Source of the DNA: Dillenia suffruticosa
Lineage: Eukaryota; Streptophyta; Magnoliopsida; Dilleniales; Dilleniaceae
Length of the DNA stretch: 64,000 bases
NCBI GenBank assembly: GCA_033439265.1
Contig: JAVTVX010000001.1
Location: 13,658,608 to 13,722,607 of the forward strand
Reading direction: 5' to 3'
Of the stretch, positions 10,978 through 22,618 are shown piece by piece (position 1 is the stretch's first letter; each line of letters opens with the position of its first letter). The notes under the pieces were generated by a model. That model did no database searches. It was given only the letters and a program-made list of their open reading frames with translations, and was not told the origin of the DNA. A program made the position numbers and the translations under genes.

Positions 10978-13900
10978 ATGGACGCAGCGTCGCAGCTGTT
11001 CTACTGCGGAATCGAGCCTCTTCGACGGACCAAAACTCCTCTGCATCCTCATAGAGTTATCAACAGTCGCAATCTCGGAGCAAGAACTAGGGTTCGTAAA
11101 CCGGGCGGCGTCGTTTTCGCTGTAGCAACAGAGCCCAAACCGACCGAGAAAAGAGAGGGAGCTTCAAGACCACCTGAGGCCGTTAATGGATCCTCAAGAC
11201 TTTCTTCTTCCTCCTCCTCCTCCTCCTCCTCTTCTTCTTCTTCTTCTTCTTTTTCTTCGAATTCCAATTCCGTTAATGGCGTTTCTACGGTAATTAATTT
11301 GATTTCGATCGGTGAAATTTTCATTTCTCTCATTTATTTAGGGCTTTCGATTAAATAATTGCATTTCAAAGTGTATTGAAAAATAAACGGACGAAAATGT
11401 CAATAACATGAATAAGCACAAAGTAGTCACTTATCTGATTTTATTCTACATATTTAGCGTTAGGGTTACCATGGACTCAAAAAAAAAAAAAAAATTAGAG
11501 ATTTTGATAATTAATAGCTTGCAATGACATTTATAAGACGTTCTTGAAATTTGTTTTCATTTTTTTTATTTAGATAGGGGAAAAAAAAAACTGTATTAGA
11601 TGTAAAGAAGAATATACTACAATTCTAAAGATGAGAAATCCTAAAAGTGAATACTAATGAAGGACTGCTCTCAAATCCTTCTTCAACTCCTCTAGAATAT
11701 AACCTTTGTAAAACTCTGAAGCATGGCCTCTCGAAGAAGCATAATACACAAGTTTGTCCCAAATTATAGGAACCAATAGGTTAATTTATAAAGATTTTAG
11801 AATTCCACTAGCCACTTTGAAAATTCAGTAACAAGCTGACAAATTTTGACTTAATTTTTGCTCTATTTTTTTTTCCTTAATCCTTAAAATCCAGAAGTTT
11901 TTAGAGGTATTATTCAACATTTAAGACAGTTATCACTTTATTGTTTGTTGATGCCTTTGAATTAAGTGATTGATGGTTTGATTTTGGAAAATGCAGAGAA
12001 TGAAGGATGTCTCACAGGAGATTAAGAGGGTGAGAGCACAAATGGAGGAAAATGAACAACTGGCAATACTTATGAGAGGTCTTCGAGGGCAGAACTTGAG
12101 AGACTCTCAGTTTGCTGATGATAATATTAAGCTTCGCTTAGTGGAGGTATACTTGGGCTAAATATTGCATTTGGCTTAACATATTTTATTGCATCTGAAT
12201 GTCTTTTCTATGTATTTCATCTTTAAGGACTTAGCTGTCTAAGTTCTTATGATGTTCAATTACTAATTGCTTGTTAATTAGTAATTTTACAATTTAAAGT
12301 TGTAGTTGTTGTTTTTGGGCTTTTTTTTTATTGTGTTCCTAAACTGTGGATGAAGAGAACCAGAATTTGTTCAAGCAGTAGGTGACCACTTCTCCATTAA
12401 GTTAATGACTAAGCATAGGGTACTCAATGCAACTAAGCCTTATTCCCAACTGTTGTTGCATAGTTCATTGAAAAATTCCAATTTAGCTTTTGTTAGCTTT
12501 GGATTTTTTCAAGATTTAAACTCGTTGACTTTTGGGGATTCTATCTAGAGTGAAACATTTGTGAACCAGCACCATGTGCCAGATCATCTTTGCTGAACCT
12601 GATGATTATTAGTAAATTATGATTTTTAGCTTTGATTTGAATGGTTTCTCTTTCTACACCATTAAAAATATGAAGATGTTGGGAAGTTGATATGAGTCTT
12701 GGTATAGGATTTAGTCAATGGGTACTTTGCAGGGAATTTCTCTCTTCCTTTATTAGAGTTTTCCCTCTCTTAGACTCTAGGGTTGACGGCTGGGAATTTG
12801 TTCACTAACAAGTTTCCTACCACTTTTTTTTTTTTTAAATGAGAATTAAACTGATCTCTTTATTGATTATATTTCCTTTAAATAGGAAAAATTAGAATTT
12901 TCAATATAATAGATTTTCTACTTAAAAACAAACTACTAAAATCATTGCTAACATGAAGAATTTCGAAACTAAGGTGACAACTATTTTTAAAAAGATAATT
13001 ATCAACTAAAATAAGAAATTACTATTTTTCTAAAATATTTTCTTTTTACTGGTTTCCCAATGTTCTCGTAGAAGATCTCTTTCCAATGATATGCATTTTC
13101 TAAAATACTTCTTTCCAATGATATGCCTTGTACGTATCATTACTCCTCTCGTGGACAAAAAGCTTGTCCTCAAGCTCGAATTCAGCGTAAGCTTTCTAAC
13201 GATCCTGGGCGGCCTTCATCCGATTACGGATGATTCTTACTTTCTCTTTAGTTTTTTCCACTATCTCAACATTGCTAAGTCGCCTCTCACCTACCTCATC
13301 CCAACACAACGGAGTACGGCATTTCCTTCCATACGGAGGCATCCCAATACTGGCTTGATAGCTATTATTATATGCAAACTCTACCAACGGGAGATGCCGA
13401 TCCCAACTATCCCGAAAGTCCATAACACATGCTCTCAACATGTCCTCTACCATCTGGATGGTTCTCTTTGACTGACCATCGGTCTGGGGTGGTATGTGTG
13501 CTGAAACTCAGTCTAGTGCCCAATGCTTCCTGTAGACCATTCTGCAGAGTTTTCCATGACATTTGGCTTTGATACCTTATTGATATGCGCCCTAATACAA
13601 GATCTAGTCTATGGATACTGTGCAAAGAATTTCTTTCTTTCCTTGCTAGAGTTTTCCTTCTCTTAGACCTTAGATTTGATGGTTGGGAACTTGTTCCCTA
13701 ACAAGTTTCATTCTAATCTTCTTTTATGAGAATTAAACTTACCTCTTGATTGATGATACTCACTTTAAATAGTGAAAAACTAGGATTTACAATATAATAG
13801 AGTTTCTACTAAAAACAAATTTCTAAATCATTCATAATAAGAAGAATTTCAAAACTAACGTAACTACTATTTTTTAAAAAATAGCTATCAACTAAAGTAA

Positions 13901-16900
13901 GAAAACTACTATTTTTCTTATTATTAGTTTCTCAATATTCTCCTAAAAGATCTCTTTCCAATGATATGCATTTTTTAGAATAATTCTTTCTAATGATATG
14001 CATTGTGCATATCGGAAGTGTATGTCTCCCTATCGAAAATCTATTCCCAATTTTAATGTGTTGATTGTGTTCCCTTAGGTTGATGAGAGCAGTGAGTTTC
14101 TGCCATTGGTGTATGATCCTGCTAGCATTTCTGCATATTGGGGAAGACGGCCGCGTGCTGTGGCAACTCGCATTGTACAGTTATTGTCTGTTGCTGGGGG
14201 CTTTCTCTCTCGCATTGCCTGGGATGTGATCAACAAGAAGGTGAAAGAGGTAAAATTTTTAGTGCCTGGTGTTTTATGTTCAAGTCATTAATAGTTTTTC
14301 TCAGGCTTTTGTTATAATTGTAATATGCACAATTCCCAACTCTCGAAAGTTATTAATAGTTGGTCTAGCTTAATAAATATAAAACACAAATTGATTTCAG
14401 GCTATTTGATAGACTATGCAATTTGATATGCATCATCTGTTGGTCTCTAGCTCTGGTCGGCATGAACTCACACTAGTATACTTTTCACACAATAAAGGCC
14501 CTATAGATGACCAGTCAGCTTTGTTGATTCTGCCTGGGCTCCCTAGTGTTTATAAAATTATTTTCTCACCAAATAGAATTGTGATTCCCATCTTAGAGCG
14601 TTTTCATTGTCCTTCAAGACAAGCATGCACTGATATGATTATTGCATCAAAGATATCTGTCCTTGCAACTTCGAGTTGTACATCTTGTCTGATTTTCTTC
14701 TCACACGGTTACATAAAATCAGAATGAAGTTGCTCGGGCCATTGAACTGAGGGAGATTGTGACTTCTTTGGGTCCAGCATATATTAAACTTGGTCAAGCA
14801 TTGAGTATTCGACCAGATATACTTTCACCTGTTGCAATGACCGAGTTGCAAAAGCTTTGTGACAAGGTTAGGATGGTTGATTTATTTTCATCTTTCATAA
14901 TATTGAATAAATGTTCAATTTTCTTCTCAAATAAGCATGAGAGGCTGAGGAAAAGTAGGGTATTGCATATCCTGTTGTTTTATTTCTGTTGAGAGATATT
15001 ATTGCAGAATGCTGTACTTGTGACAAGCATTCCCCTTTATATTTGTGTGAATTATTTTAGCTGGCTTCTAATTACTTGAGGTAATAATGTATCTAATACA
15101 TTCAAATGAGAGAACTTCTAAGTTAAACTATTTATGGAGCAATGGAGATTTTGTTTTTTCTGTCAAATGTTGCAAGAAGCTTTTCCAAAATGGATTTAGT
15201 CTTTATTTTACTATGAAAAGTTTGTCCTACTGTTCTCTTAATATATGAATACTCATTTTTGTGGTAAAGAAGTTATTTTTATTTCTGAATGTATAGGAAG
15301 AAAATTTTCTGCGTAAGAATATAAAGTTGAACTGTTGCATCTTTGATAAGTAGATACTGTTTGCAGGTATGTGGTTGTCTCCTTACTGGGTTAATTCTAA
15401 CATTTGGCTCTGCTTGTTCTCATGCATTTTAGATATTGATTTCAAGCTGATCTTCTGTTTTATGACGTGTGAAGGTTCCTTCATTTCCAGATGATGTAGC
15501 AATGGCTCTAATTGAAGAAGAGCTTGGTCAGCCATGGCATGAAATTTATTCTGAACTTACTTCCTCCCCTATAGCAGCTGGTACTGTCATTCCTGGTTTC
15601 TACAGTGGAGACATAAAACTTGTGATATGCATTGCTGTGAATGTTCTGTTTATTTATTTTTTTTTTTTTGGTTCCTTGCTGTGAATGTTCTGTCTTACCT
15701 AACTGGGGATTCTTTGATTTGACTTTAATACTTCTACCATGGGGAATCTGTGGCAGCATCTCTGGGACAGGTATATAAGGGTCGGTTGAAAGAAAATGGA
15801 GATTTGGTGGCAGTTAAAGTGCAGAGGCCATTTGTTCTTGAAACTGTGACTGTTGATCTTTATATCATACGGAACTTGGGTTTGGCTTTAAGGAGGTTTC
15901 CTCAGGTAGTGTCATCTCCTTGGTTGTGGTTTACTTGTAAGCTATGCATTACTTTTTGTGAAAGTGCTTTCTTTATCACCAATTCCCATCTTTATTTCCA
16001 GATTTCCATTGATGTGGTTGGATTGGTCGATGAGTGGGCTGCCCGCTTCTTTGAAGAGCTTGACTATGTTAATGAGGGTGAAAATGGAACCCGTTTTGCT
16101 GAAATGATGAGAAAGGACCTGCCGCAGGTGAGCATGACAATCTTTATAGATTACCTGAACTATGTTAGAGTTTTGAAATCTCCTCTAATAATGACATGGA
16201 CTGCATTGAAAAAGATAACTACTCCATCTTGGCTTACACAATACTGTGGAATACCTTAGGAAAATAAGAACATTCTATATTCTGCTACCTAAAGACGCTC
16301 CATTTTTTATGGGGAAAAAAACCCCATAAAAAGGGACTTCCTAATTTTTCGTTGTTTCTTATGTTTGTTTGCTGAAATAAGTTTGGTCAACACAAAAAAA
16401 AATAAATAAAATAAAATCTAGTTAATAACAAGAAAAACAAAGCAAATTTAAGGAGAATTCTTCCCGAGCAAATCATCAAGTCATTTACACTTTGCTTACT
16501 TTCGGCAAAGAACATGTTAAAGAGTTCTAGATTAGTAATAGATAATAATATGTGATGTGGTTTTTCATTCAAACAATTGACAAATACATTAGAGGAAAAT
16601 GGTTTCCAGAAAAATATCTCTGGAAAAATGCTTTCTAGAATGGTAATTTTCAGCAAAATAAACCATGCCTCCAGCTAATTTCCCCTTAGGATATCTACTT
16701 TTACTGATGGTTTCCAATATCGCTTGTTGAAAAATGCATTATGCTTTGTAGTAAGTTTTGTCTTTGATTGCCAACTAGAAACTTGGCAGAGGGCTTTTTT
16801 GTTTTTTGGTTGTTTCTTTTTTTCTTTTTTGTATCTGGACTTCACTTCAAAATCCAGATAATACTCATGAAATTAATGCATTGTGATAAAGTTGAAAAAT

Positions 16901-19900
16901 GTGAATGCCTTCTATACAATTGTAGCCGGTTAAGTATCTATTCTTTCCACTTTTCTGAATTCTCATTTTCTGCAGACAAATTGGGAGTTACCTTTTAAAA
17001 AGTTTTCATTTGTTAGGTTGTGGTTCCAAAAACCTACGATAAGTATACTTCAAGGAAGGTGCTGACCACAGGGTGGATAGATGGAGAAAAACTTTCACAA
17101 AGCACAGAAAGTGATGTTGGAGAACTGGTCAATGTTGGAGTCATATGCTACCTCAAGCAGGTAATATGCTTTCTTGACTTTACATTGCAAGTGAAGCATA
17201 ATCGAGAATTATTATGCTTTGCAGTATTGGTGTTTGGGGTAGTCCTGCCCTATTAGTTATGCCTTGCTATGTTGAACTTATGCTGGGCCCCTCATGCATA
17301 TACTCTTCTTTTTTTTTTTTTTTTTTGGTTTTCATCACTGGTATTTTGGCTTTGCCCGACTAATCTGGTTCGAGCACTGTGGGGCCCATTTTAGGGGTTG
17401 GCTCTCCCAAATCCTTTTTTGCTATTCCCAAGGCTCGAACTTGACACATCTGGTTAAGGGGGTAGAGTACCCGACTACTCAACCCAAACAAGTTTGGTAT
17501 GCATATACTCTTCTATGTACTTATTTCTTGTGCATTCAAATTTGAGTTTATTTAACCTGAGATTTGATCAGCTTCTAGTTTTAATATCTAATAGGATTAT
17601 CAATTGTAATCAAGCAGTTTTTCTGGTTATACATAATCATGGATAAATGCAATTGATTATGCTTAATTAGGCTATAGTTTAAAGCATAATTTTTTTTTTT
17701 TTTTTGGGAGGTTTGAGCAATATTGCCAGTATTTCCGCTGGTATTGTGTGAAGTCTGACTGAACCACGCAAGGATCATTTACATGTGGAACTCCGGAAGT
17801 TTATCCTGCCATTTATGTAGCCTGTTTATGGAATCAAAAGGACTTTTTCTTTTGGCAGTTTTTATTTTAAATCTTGAGAACAGAAAAATTATAAAAAGAG
17901 GATAAGGCATCATTATTAAAGAGATAGTAGAGAGCCACGATGAAGAAATATTACTTTTGCAAAACTGATGCTTTTGAATATCCTTTTATTTCCTTTTGTC
18001 CTGTAATGGGAAAACTTTACTGGCCTAGAAGTTGAGAATCAAAAAGATGCAGGAGATACGGTTTTGTTCAATAATAACGCTACCAAAAGCTGTTGTTCCT
18101 TAAAACAGTAAATCCCAATGCAAAAGTTTTTTGCCTGCTATTATTTTCGACATTTGCTCTTGCCTTCTGTAATTTTTGGCAATATCCTCTCCATGCAATA
18201 TTATGTACATCCCCATGTAAGAAAAAGGTAGAGAGATGAAAGGAAGCAAGAGTTTGCTGATAATTCTTGAGGCTACGTTAACCTTCAAATTTAGTGCTTT
18301 AGAAAGCCTGCTCTAGAGTTGCTTGTGAAAAACTTGTAGTTGTTTGCAACCCCGAGTTTTTGCACCAATATTAAGCACACCAATGGCTGCATCGTCTTTG
18401 TTGTTGCTGAATCACACTTGGTTCTAACCTTGCTTTTCGGGCCTGCAGTTACTTGATACTGGCTTTTTCCATGCGGATCCACATCCTGGAAATTTGATAC
18501 GCACCCCCGATGGAAAGCTTGCAATTCTTGACTTTGGTAACACTTTATTTTATATGAGTATATCCTGAAAAAAATCTATCCTATGGTTAGTGGGGTTATA
18601 GTCTTTGCTTGTAGTAGTTTTCAAATGAGTATTAAATTTTCAATCTGTTAATTTTCTGAGTTACTCTTATGCTTAGGCATTTGTCATTGGGGTAATTTTA
18701 GAGTAACCCAAGTTGCGGTATTGTGAGATTTAGTCTGACCATTGATATTTTATGACCTGTTTTAAAAACTGTGTGAAGTATTTAACGCAAATTAAAAATT
18801 ATGTTTCTTCTTGCGCAGGCCTTGTAACTAAATTAACGGATGATCAAAAATATGGGATGATTGAAGCAATTGCTCATCTCATTCATCGGGATTATGATGC
18901 CATAGTTAAGGATTTTGTCAAACTTGATTTCATTCCTGAAGGTGTTAATTTACAACCCATCTTGCCAGTTCTGGCCAAAGTTTTCGATCAGGCTCTGGAA
19001 GGTGGTGGAGCGAAGAATATTAACTTTCAAGAACTGGCATCAGATTTGGCACAAATAACGTTTGATTACCCATTCAGAATACCTCCTTATTTTGCTCTTA
19101 TAATTAGAGCAATAGGTGTACTGGAAGGCATTGCCTTAGTTGGCAATCCTGATTTTGCAATTGTTGATGAAGCCTATCCATATATCGCACAGGTTTGAAT
19201 GTAGCATTCTCAGGCTGTGTTGTTATTCATGATCAATTTTCTTTTTCTTTATATACTTTACTGCATATGTCTAAACTCTTAACAGTAATGTTCCATGTTT
19301 CCTCAATCAATATTAGAGACTCCTGACTGACGAATCTCCAAGGCTAAGGAGGGCACTGCGTTATACAATATATGGAAAATCTGGAGTTTTTGATGCTGAG
19401 AGATTTATTGATGTCATGCAAGCATTTGAGAATTTCATTACAGCAGCTAAGAGTGGAGGTGGAGAGGGTTTGAATGGAGATATGGCTGAACTAGCTGTTT
19501 TGCAAAGTAAGGCAGGTTCTAATTTTCCTATATTCCCATCAGCCACATTTCAAACTGAGAAGCCAACTGAAACAAGAGCAGCCTTAACATTTTTGCTTTC
19601 CGATAAGGGCAATTTCTTTAGAGAATTTCTTCTTGATGAGGTACCTTGCGGCAGCATCATATTGCTTTTTTATATAAATAGTCATACATTGTGAATTATT
19701 TCTCTTGCCTGCAATTAATAGAGTACCACTTTTCTTTAATCTTCAAATAATATTTCTCACTTTTTTTTATTTGCTTGCTTATAGAAGCGAACCAGCATAG
19801 AAATGATTGCTGTCTTAAGAACCAGAGAGACTTAGAAACCTGTGATGAAGAAAAAATATGTTAACTATGATATAATTGTTGGTACTTTTAGATAGAACAA

Positions 19901-21501
19901 GAAGAAAAAGTTGGATTCTGGAAATTGTTTGTCTAGTTCGCACACAGGGATGTTGAATTGTGTGGGTATATGTTTCTCTGATGAATATCTGTTATGGCAC
20001 TTTTAATCTCTTCTCAAGCCAGAACTAATACCACTTAACCAATTCGAGGACTAGAAGAAAAATATGGAAATCGCAAAAATTTTGGCACTTTGTACTTAGA
20101 AAAGAGGCCTGGATGGAATAAGGATGTTGAGGTGTCTTGTAACTTCATTGAAAATAATACTATTCCTTTATAAGAAAATAGAAGTAGATGGAGTGGATGA
20201 TGAATCGAGTCCAATTGATTAAATGATCCAAAGAGGGGTGAACTTTATGGAAGATATGATCTTGTAACAATAGGATACCCAATAGAATGTGCTCAGTTTG
20301 TCATGGGAAAACCCATATTGACCTCTCTGTCGCTTGGTGTTGCCAGAGTAGAAACAGCTGCTTCAGAGTAGAGTTTACCCAATTCTATTTGCACAGTTTA
20401 CTACCGTGAAGAAAGTCAGCACAAATGATAATCTAGCTGATAAGATGAGTCTTACTGAGGATCTGATGGTTCTTGAGAATTGAGTCTTATCATAGGCCTG
20501 ATCACAATTAAAGTACAGAAACAGGGTTACTAGAAATTACTTGAGTACCTTCCATCAAAGTGATGACAGGAACAGCCTATTATTTTGGTGATAACCTTAG
20601 AAGCCTGAATTTTCATTGTTTGCGTTGTCTTTGTGGAGAAGTATATGATTTTGACACATGATTTTGACATGGCCAACAGATTGTGAAGGCCATCGATGCA
20701 GTTGCAAGGGAACAACTGGTACAAATAATGGCAGTTCTGGGAATCGGGAATACTGCCCCTGTTTTTAGTGTGATTCCTACTCTGGGACCCATTAAACCTA
20801 CAGCTCTTCTACCAAGCGTATCTGAGGAGGACCGAGTTATTTTAAATAATGTTCAGAAAATTGTTGAGTTCTTGACTGCAGGAAATACAAAACCCAAGTC
20901 ATCAAATCAGGTAAATGAAAGTAATTTTGCACTTGATGATTTTGTGCCGGTATCATTTGTCACACCTACCCACGAATTTTGAGTTCCAGTGCACCCCATC
21001 TAATATCTTATTATTTTGGCTCTTTTTCTTCGGGTTCTATGTTTTTGTGGCTCGAGTGCATCACAATGGAAGCCTTGTCTTTCTACAGACTATTTTGAAC
21101 AATTTTTTTTCCCCAGTAATTAGATAATCCACCTACTTAGTATTAATACACTTTTCTTACCCGTGTCTTTCTAAATATTTTGCAGGAGTTATAAAAAGTG
21201 CTTTATTTACTTAAATCATTGGAATTATTTACTGTGTATAGAATTACAAATACCGTATTATAATTGAAACTTATGTTGGTTGAGGATAATTAAACCAGCT
21301 ATTGGAAGTGTCTTTATTGAACATGGCTGTATCGAAAATCTCAAGTGTCTATGTTGTCATCAACAGGTAGTGGATATTACTCGGGTGGTACAGGAGCTTT
21401 TTCCAGTTTTACCAGGCATTTCAGCTACGGTGCTTCCAGAAGTGCTTAATAGGTTATCATCCCGCATATTGGCCCGCTTAATTCGAGATGCATTTTTGTA
21501 G
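10978..21501 (+). CDS. ABC1K6: Plastid ABC1-family atypical protein kinase (ABC1K6-like), 13 exons
   Basis: Exons: 10978-11289, 11997-12146, 14079-14249, 14723-14866, 15475-15580, 15757-15905, 16002-16127, 17017-17160, 18449-18536, 18819-19192, 19317-19640, 20680-20910, 21367-21501. All have GT/AG introns and the frame closes at 817 residues. The N-terminus is basic and Ser-rich, as in a chloroplast transit peptide, and includes a run of about 16 Ser. The kinase core shows KLGQ (233-236), the Ala-rich loop AAASLGQ (293-299) that replaces the usual glycine loop in ABC1 kinases, VAVK Lys315, [11 protein letters not shown] (362-372), HADPHPGN (442-449) and DFG (462-464), so all key residues are present. 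ABC1/UbiB proteins are linked to prenylquinone metabolism; plant ABC1K6 is known from plastoglobules. The ABC1K6 name rests on overall resemblance, length (Arabidopsis about 793 residues) and neighbouring COQ6, not on an alignment. The ATG was chosen because it opens the transit peptide after a pyrimidine-rich leader. Confidence 0.9.
11203..11259 (+). repeat. Coding TCC/TCT microsatellite (poly-Ser) in exon 1
   Basis: Consecutive TCC then TCT codons encode about 16 serines, then Phe-Ser-Ser-Asn, in the transit-peptide region of the ABC1 kinase. Two pure sub-runs (TCC)n and (TCT)n sit back to back, so length variation between alleles is likely. The tract lies outside the kinase domain. Confidence 0.9.
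12688..13139 (-). repeat. LTR (3' LTR in element orientation) of the gypsy element
   Basis: This direct repeat of 13581-14014 has shared landmarks GAGAATTAAACT, TTTCAATATAATAGA-like and GATCTCTTTCCAATGATATGCA. It is 452 bp against 434 bp for its partner, with many differences, so the insertion is old. Confidence 0.88.
13581..14014 (-). repeat. LTR (5' LTR in element orientation) of the gypsy element
   Basis: This is the partner of 12688-13139. The primer-binding-like sequence lies directly adjacent at about 13563-13578 on the minus strand, and the GAAGT target duplication follows at 14015-14019. Confidence 0.88.
17295..17500. mobile_element. Possible SINE or transposon fragment in intron 8 of the ABC1 kinase gene
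   Basis: After a T17 run, the sequence contains GACTAATCTGGTTCGAGC, GGGGCCCATTTTAGGGGTTG and GGTTAAGGGGGTAGAGTACC. This style of text is seen in dispersed plant repeats. A related stretch, GACTAATCTAGTTCGACC followed by CGGGGGCTC, occurs at 59750-59785, supporting a repeat family. No ends or target duplication were determined. Confidence 0.45.
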
Positions 21502-22618
21502 TCAACTATGTAGGTAAGTATGATAAATTCTAAAACTTAATTGTGCATATGTTGGTCAGTAGTGAAAAGATATGCACCTTTCCAAGTCACATATGGTTTT
21601 CTTCCTTCTAGCAACTGACCACTGGGCATATATGGTCCAAATTATTCTATAATTGACCAAGAGATGGGAGCTACAGGAAGCTTATATGGTCAATTGGGGA
21701 AAATATCAAATTGTATACATTTAAATTTACCATTGTCAATAATGATCAAGTTCAACCCGCATATGATAAATTGATGCATCATCCTTGCCCTCTTCAATTC
21801 CCCTGGTATTAGCGATGTAGTGGACTTTACGCCTATGTATTTGGTGAGCCACTCATAAATTAAAATCTGTGCGCACGGCCTAATTTTTGTGTGAGCCCAC
21901 TCGTCCAAAAAAATTTTTTGGTGCTACCGTTTCTATTGTTCTTGGAATTTTATATATATATATATATATAAAGACCAGCCCTTGTAACTAAGGTGCAGTA
22001 CATGATCCCACCATATTAAGAAAAGGAAGATAAGTTTTCACAGTGCGTATGGTTTATGGGGTATGATGTTTGTCAGATGAATTTTCCATTATTATTGTTC
22101 CAAAAAAATAAATAAATAAATAAAATCAAGTTCAACCCTTTTGATCCATGTTGCATTTGCACCCTAGAAATCAATGTAATCTAAGTTAATTTTGGCTGAA
22201 TGGCTAATTAGTCCAATTGAGTCCACAAGCCCTGCATAATTCGTTATGCTCGATACAAGGTATATTTTGCTTTAGTCTGCAGATTGGAACAGGTTGTGCG
22301 GTACAAGACTCCAAATCAATTTTTCAGCAACCGATAGCAATCAATCATCACTCTGTATCCAAGTGCGCTTAGCAATGAAACTTTTGAGCTGATATATAAT
22401 TTTTCCGGACTGGTGTTTGGCACAAAAATGATAAGTATTGAAGGATACCCGGAAATAATGAATGGAGTGAATTCTGCTAATGCTTTTCATCTATCCAACT
22501 CAAAAGCCTTATTGTGTGAGAGTGATGTACACAAACTGTTCAAAAAGATTTCACCTTTTTCTTGTTTAAGAAATTTATTTTGACCGGTGCACAAAGCTGG
22601 ATACTTCTGGGCTTGATC
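21502..22618. other. Tail-to-tail intergenic region between the ABC1 kinase and COQ6
   Basis: These 1.1 kb lie between the two stop codons and should hold both 3' untranslated regions. A short (TA)n run is present at 21950-21969 and an AATAAA-rich stretch near 22107-22125. An open frame at 21690-21908 on the minus strand has no recognisable features. Confidence 0.6.

Larger units (their letters stand above)
12688..14014 (-). mobile_element. Internally deleted Ty3/gypsy retrotransposon in intron 2 of the ABC1 kinase gene
   Basis: Two diverged direct repeats (12688-13139 and 13581-14014) start TGATATG and end in CGTATCA or CATATCG, and are flanked by a perfect 5-bp target duplication GAAGT (12683-12687, 14015-14019). 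Just inside the right LTR the minus strand reads GGTATCAAAGCC, close to the initiator-Met tRNA primer site. Just inside the left LTR it reads a purine-rich GAGAGGAGTAA tract. The 441-bp interior encodes, on the minus strand, a broken piece of Ty3/gypsy integrase ([60 protein letters not shown]). Gag, protease, reverse transcriptase and RNase H are missing. It is antisense to the host gene and ends about 60 bases before exon 3. Confidence 0.92.

Noticed and set aside
11049-11333. Minus-strand Glu-rich frame opposite exon 1 of the kinase
   Set aside because: It is the complement of the poly-Ser coding repeat, not a separate gene.
10978-21501. Naming the kinase ABC1K3
   Set aside because: The region after the transit peptide ([32 protein letters not shown]) and the 817-residue length fit ABC1K6 better, and COQ6 as neighbour supports this.
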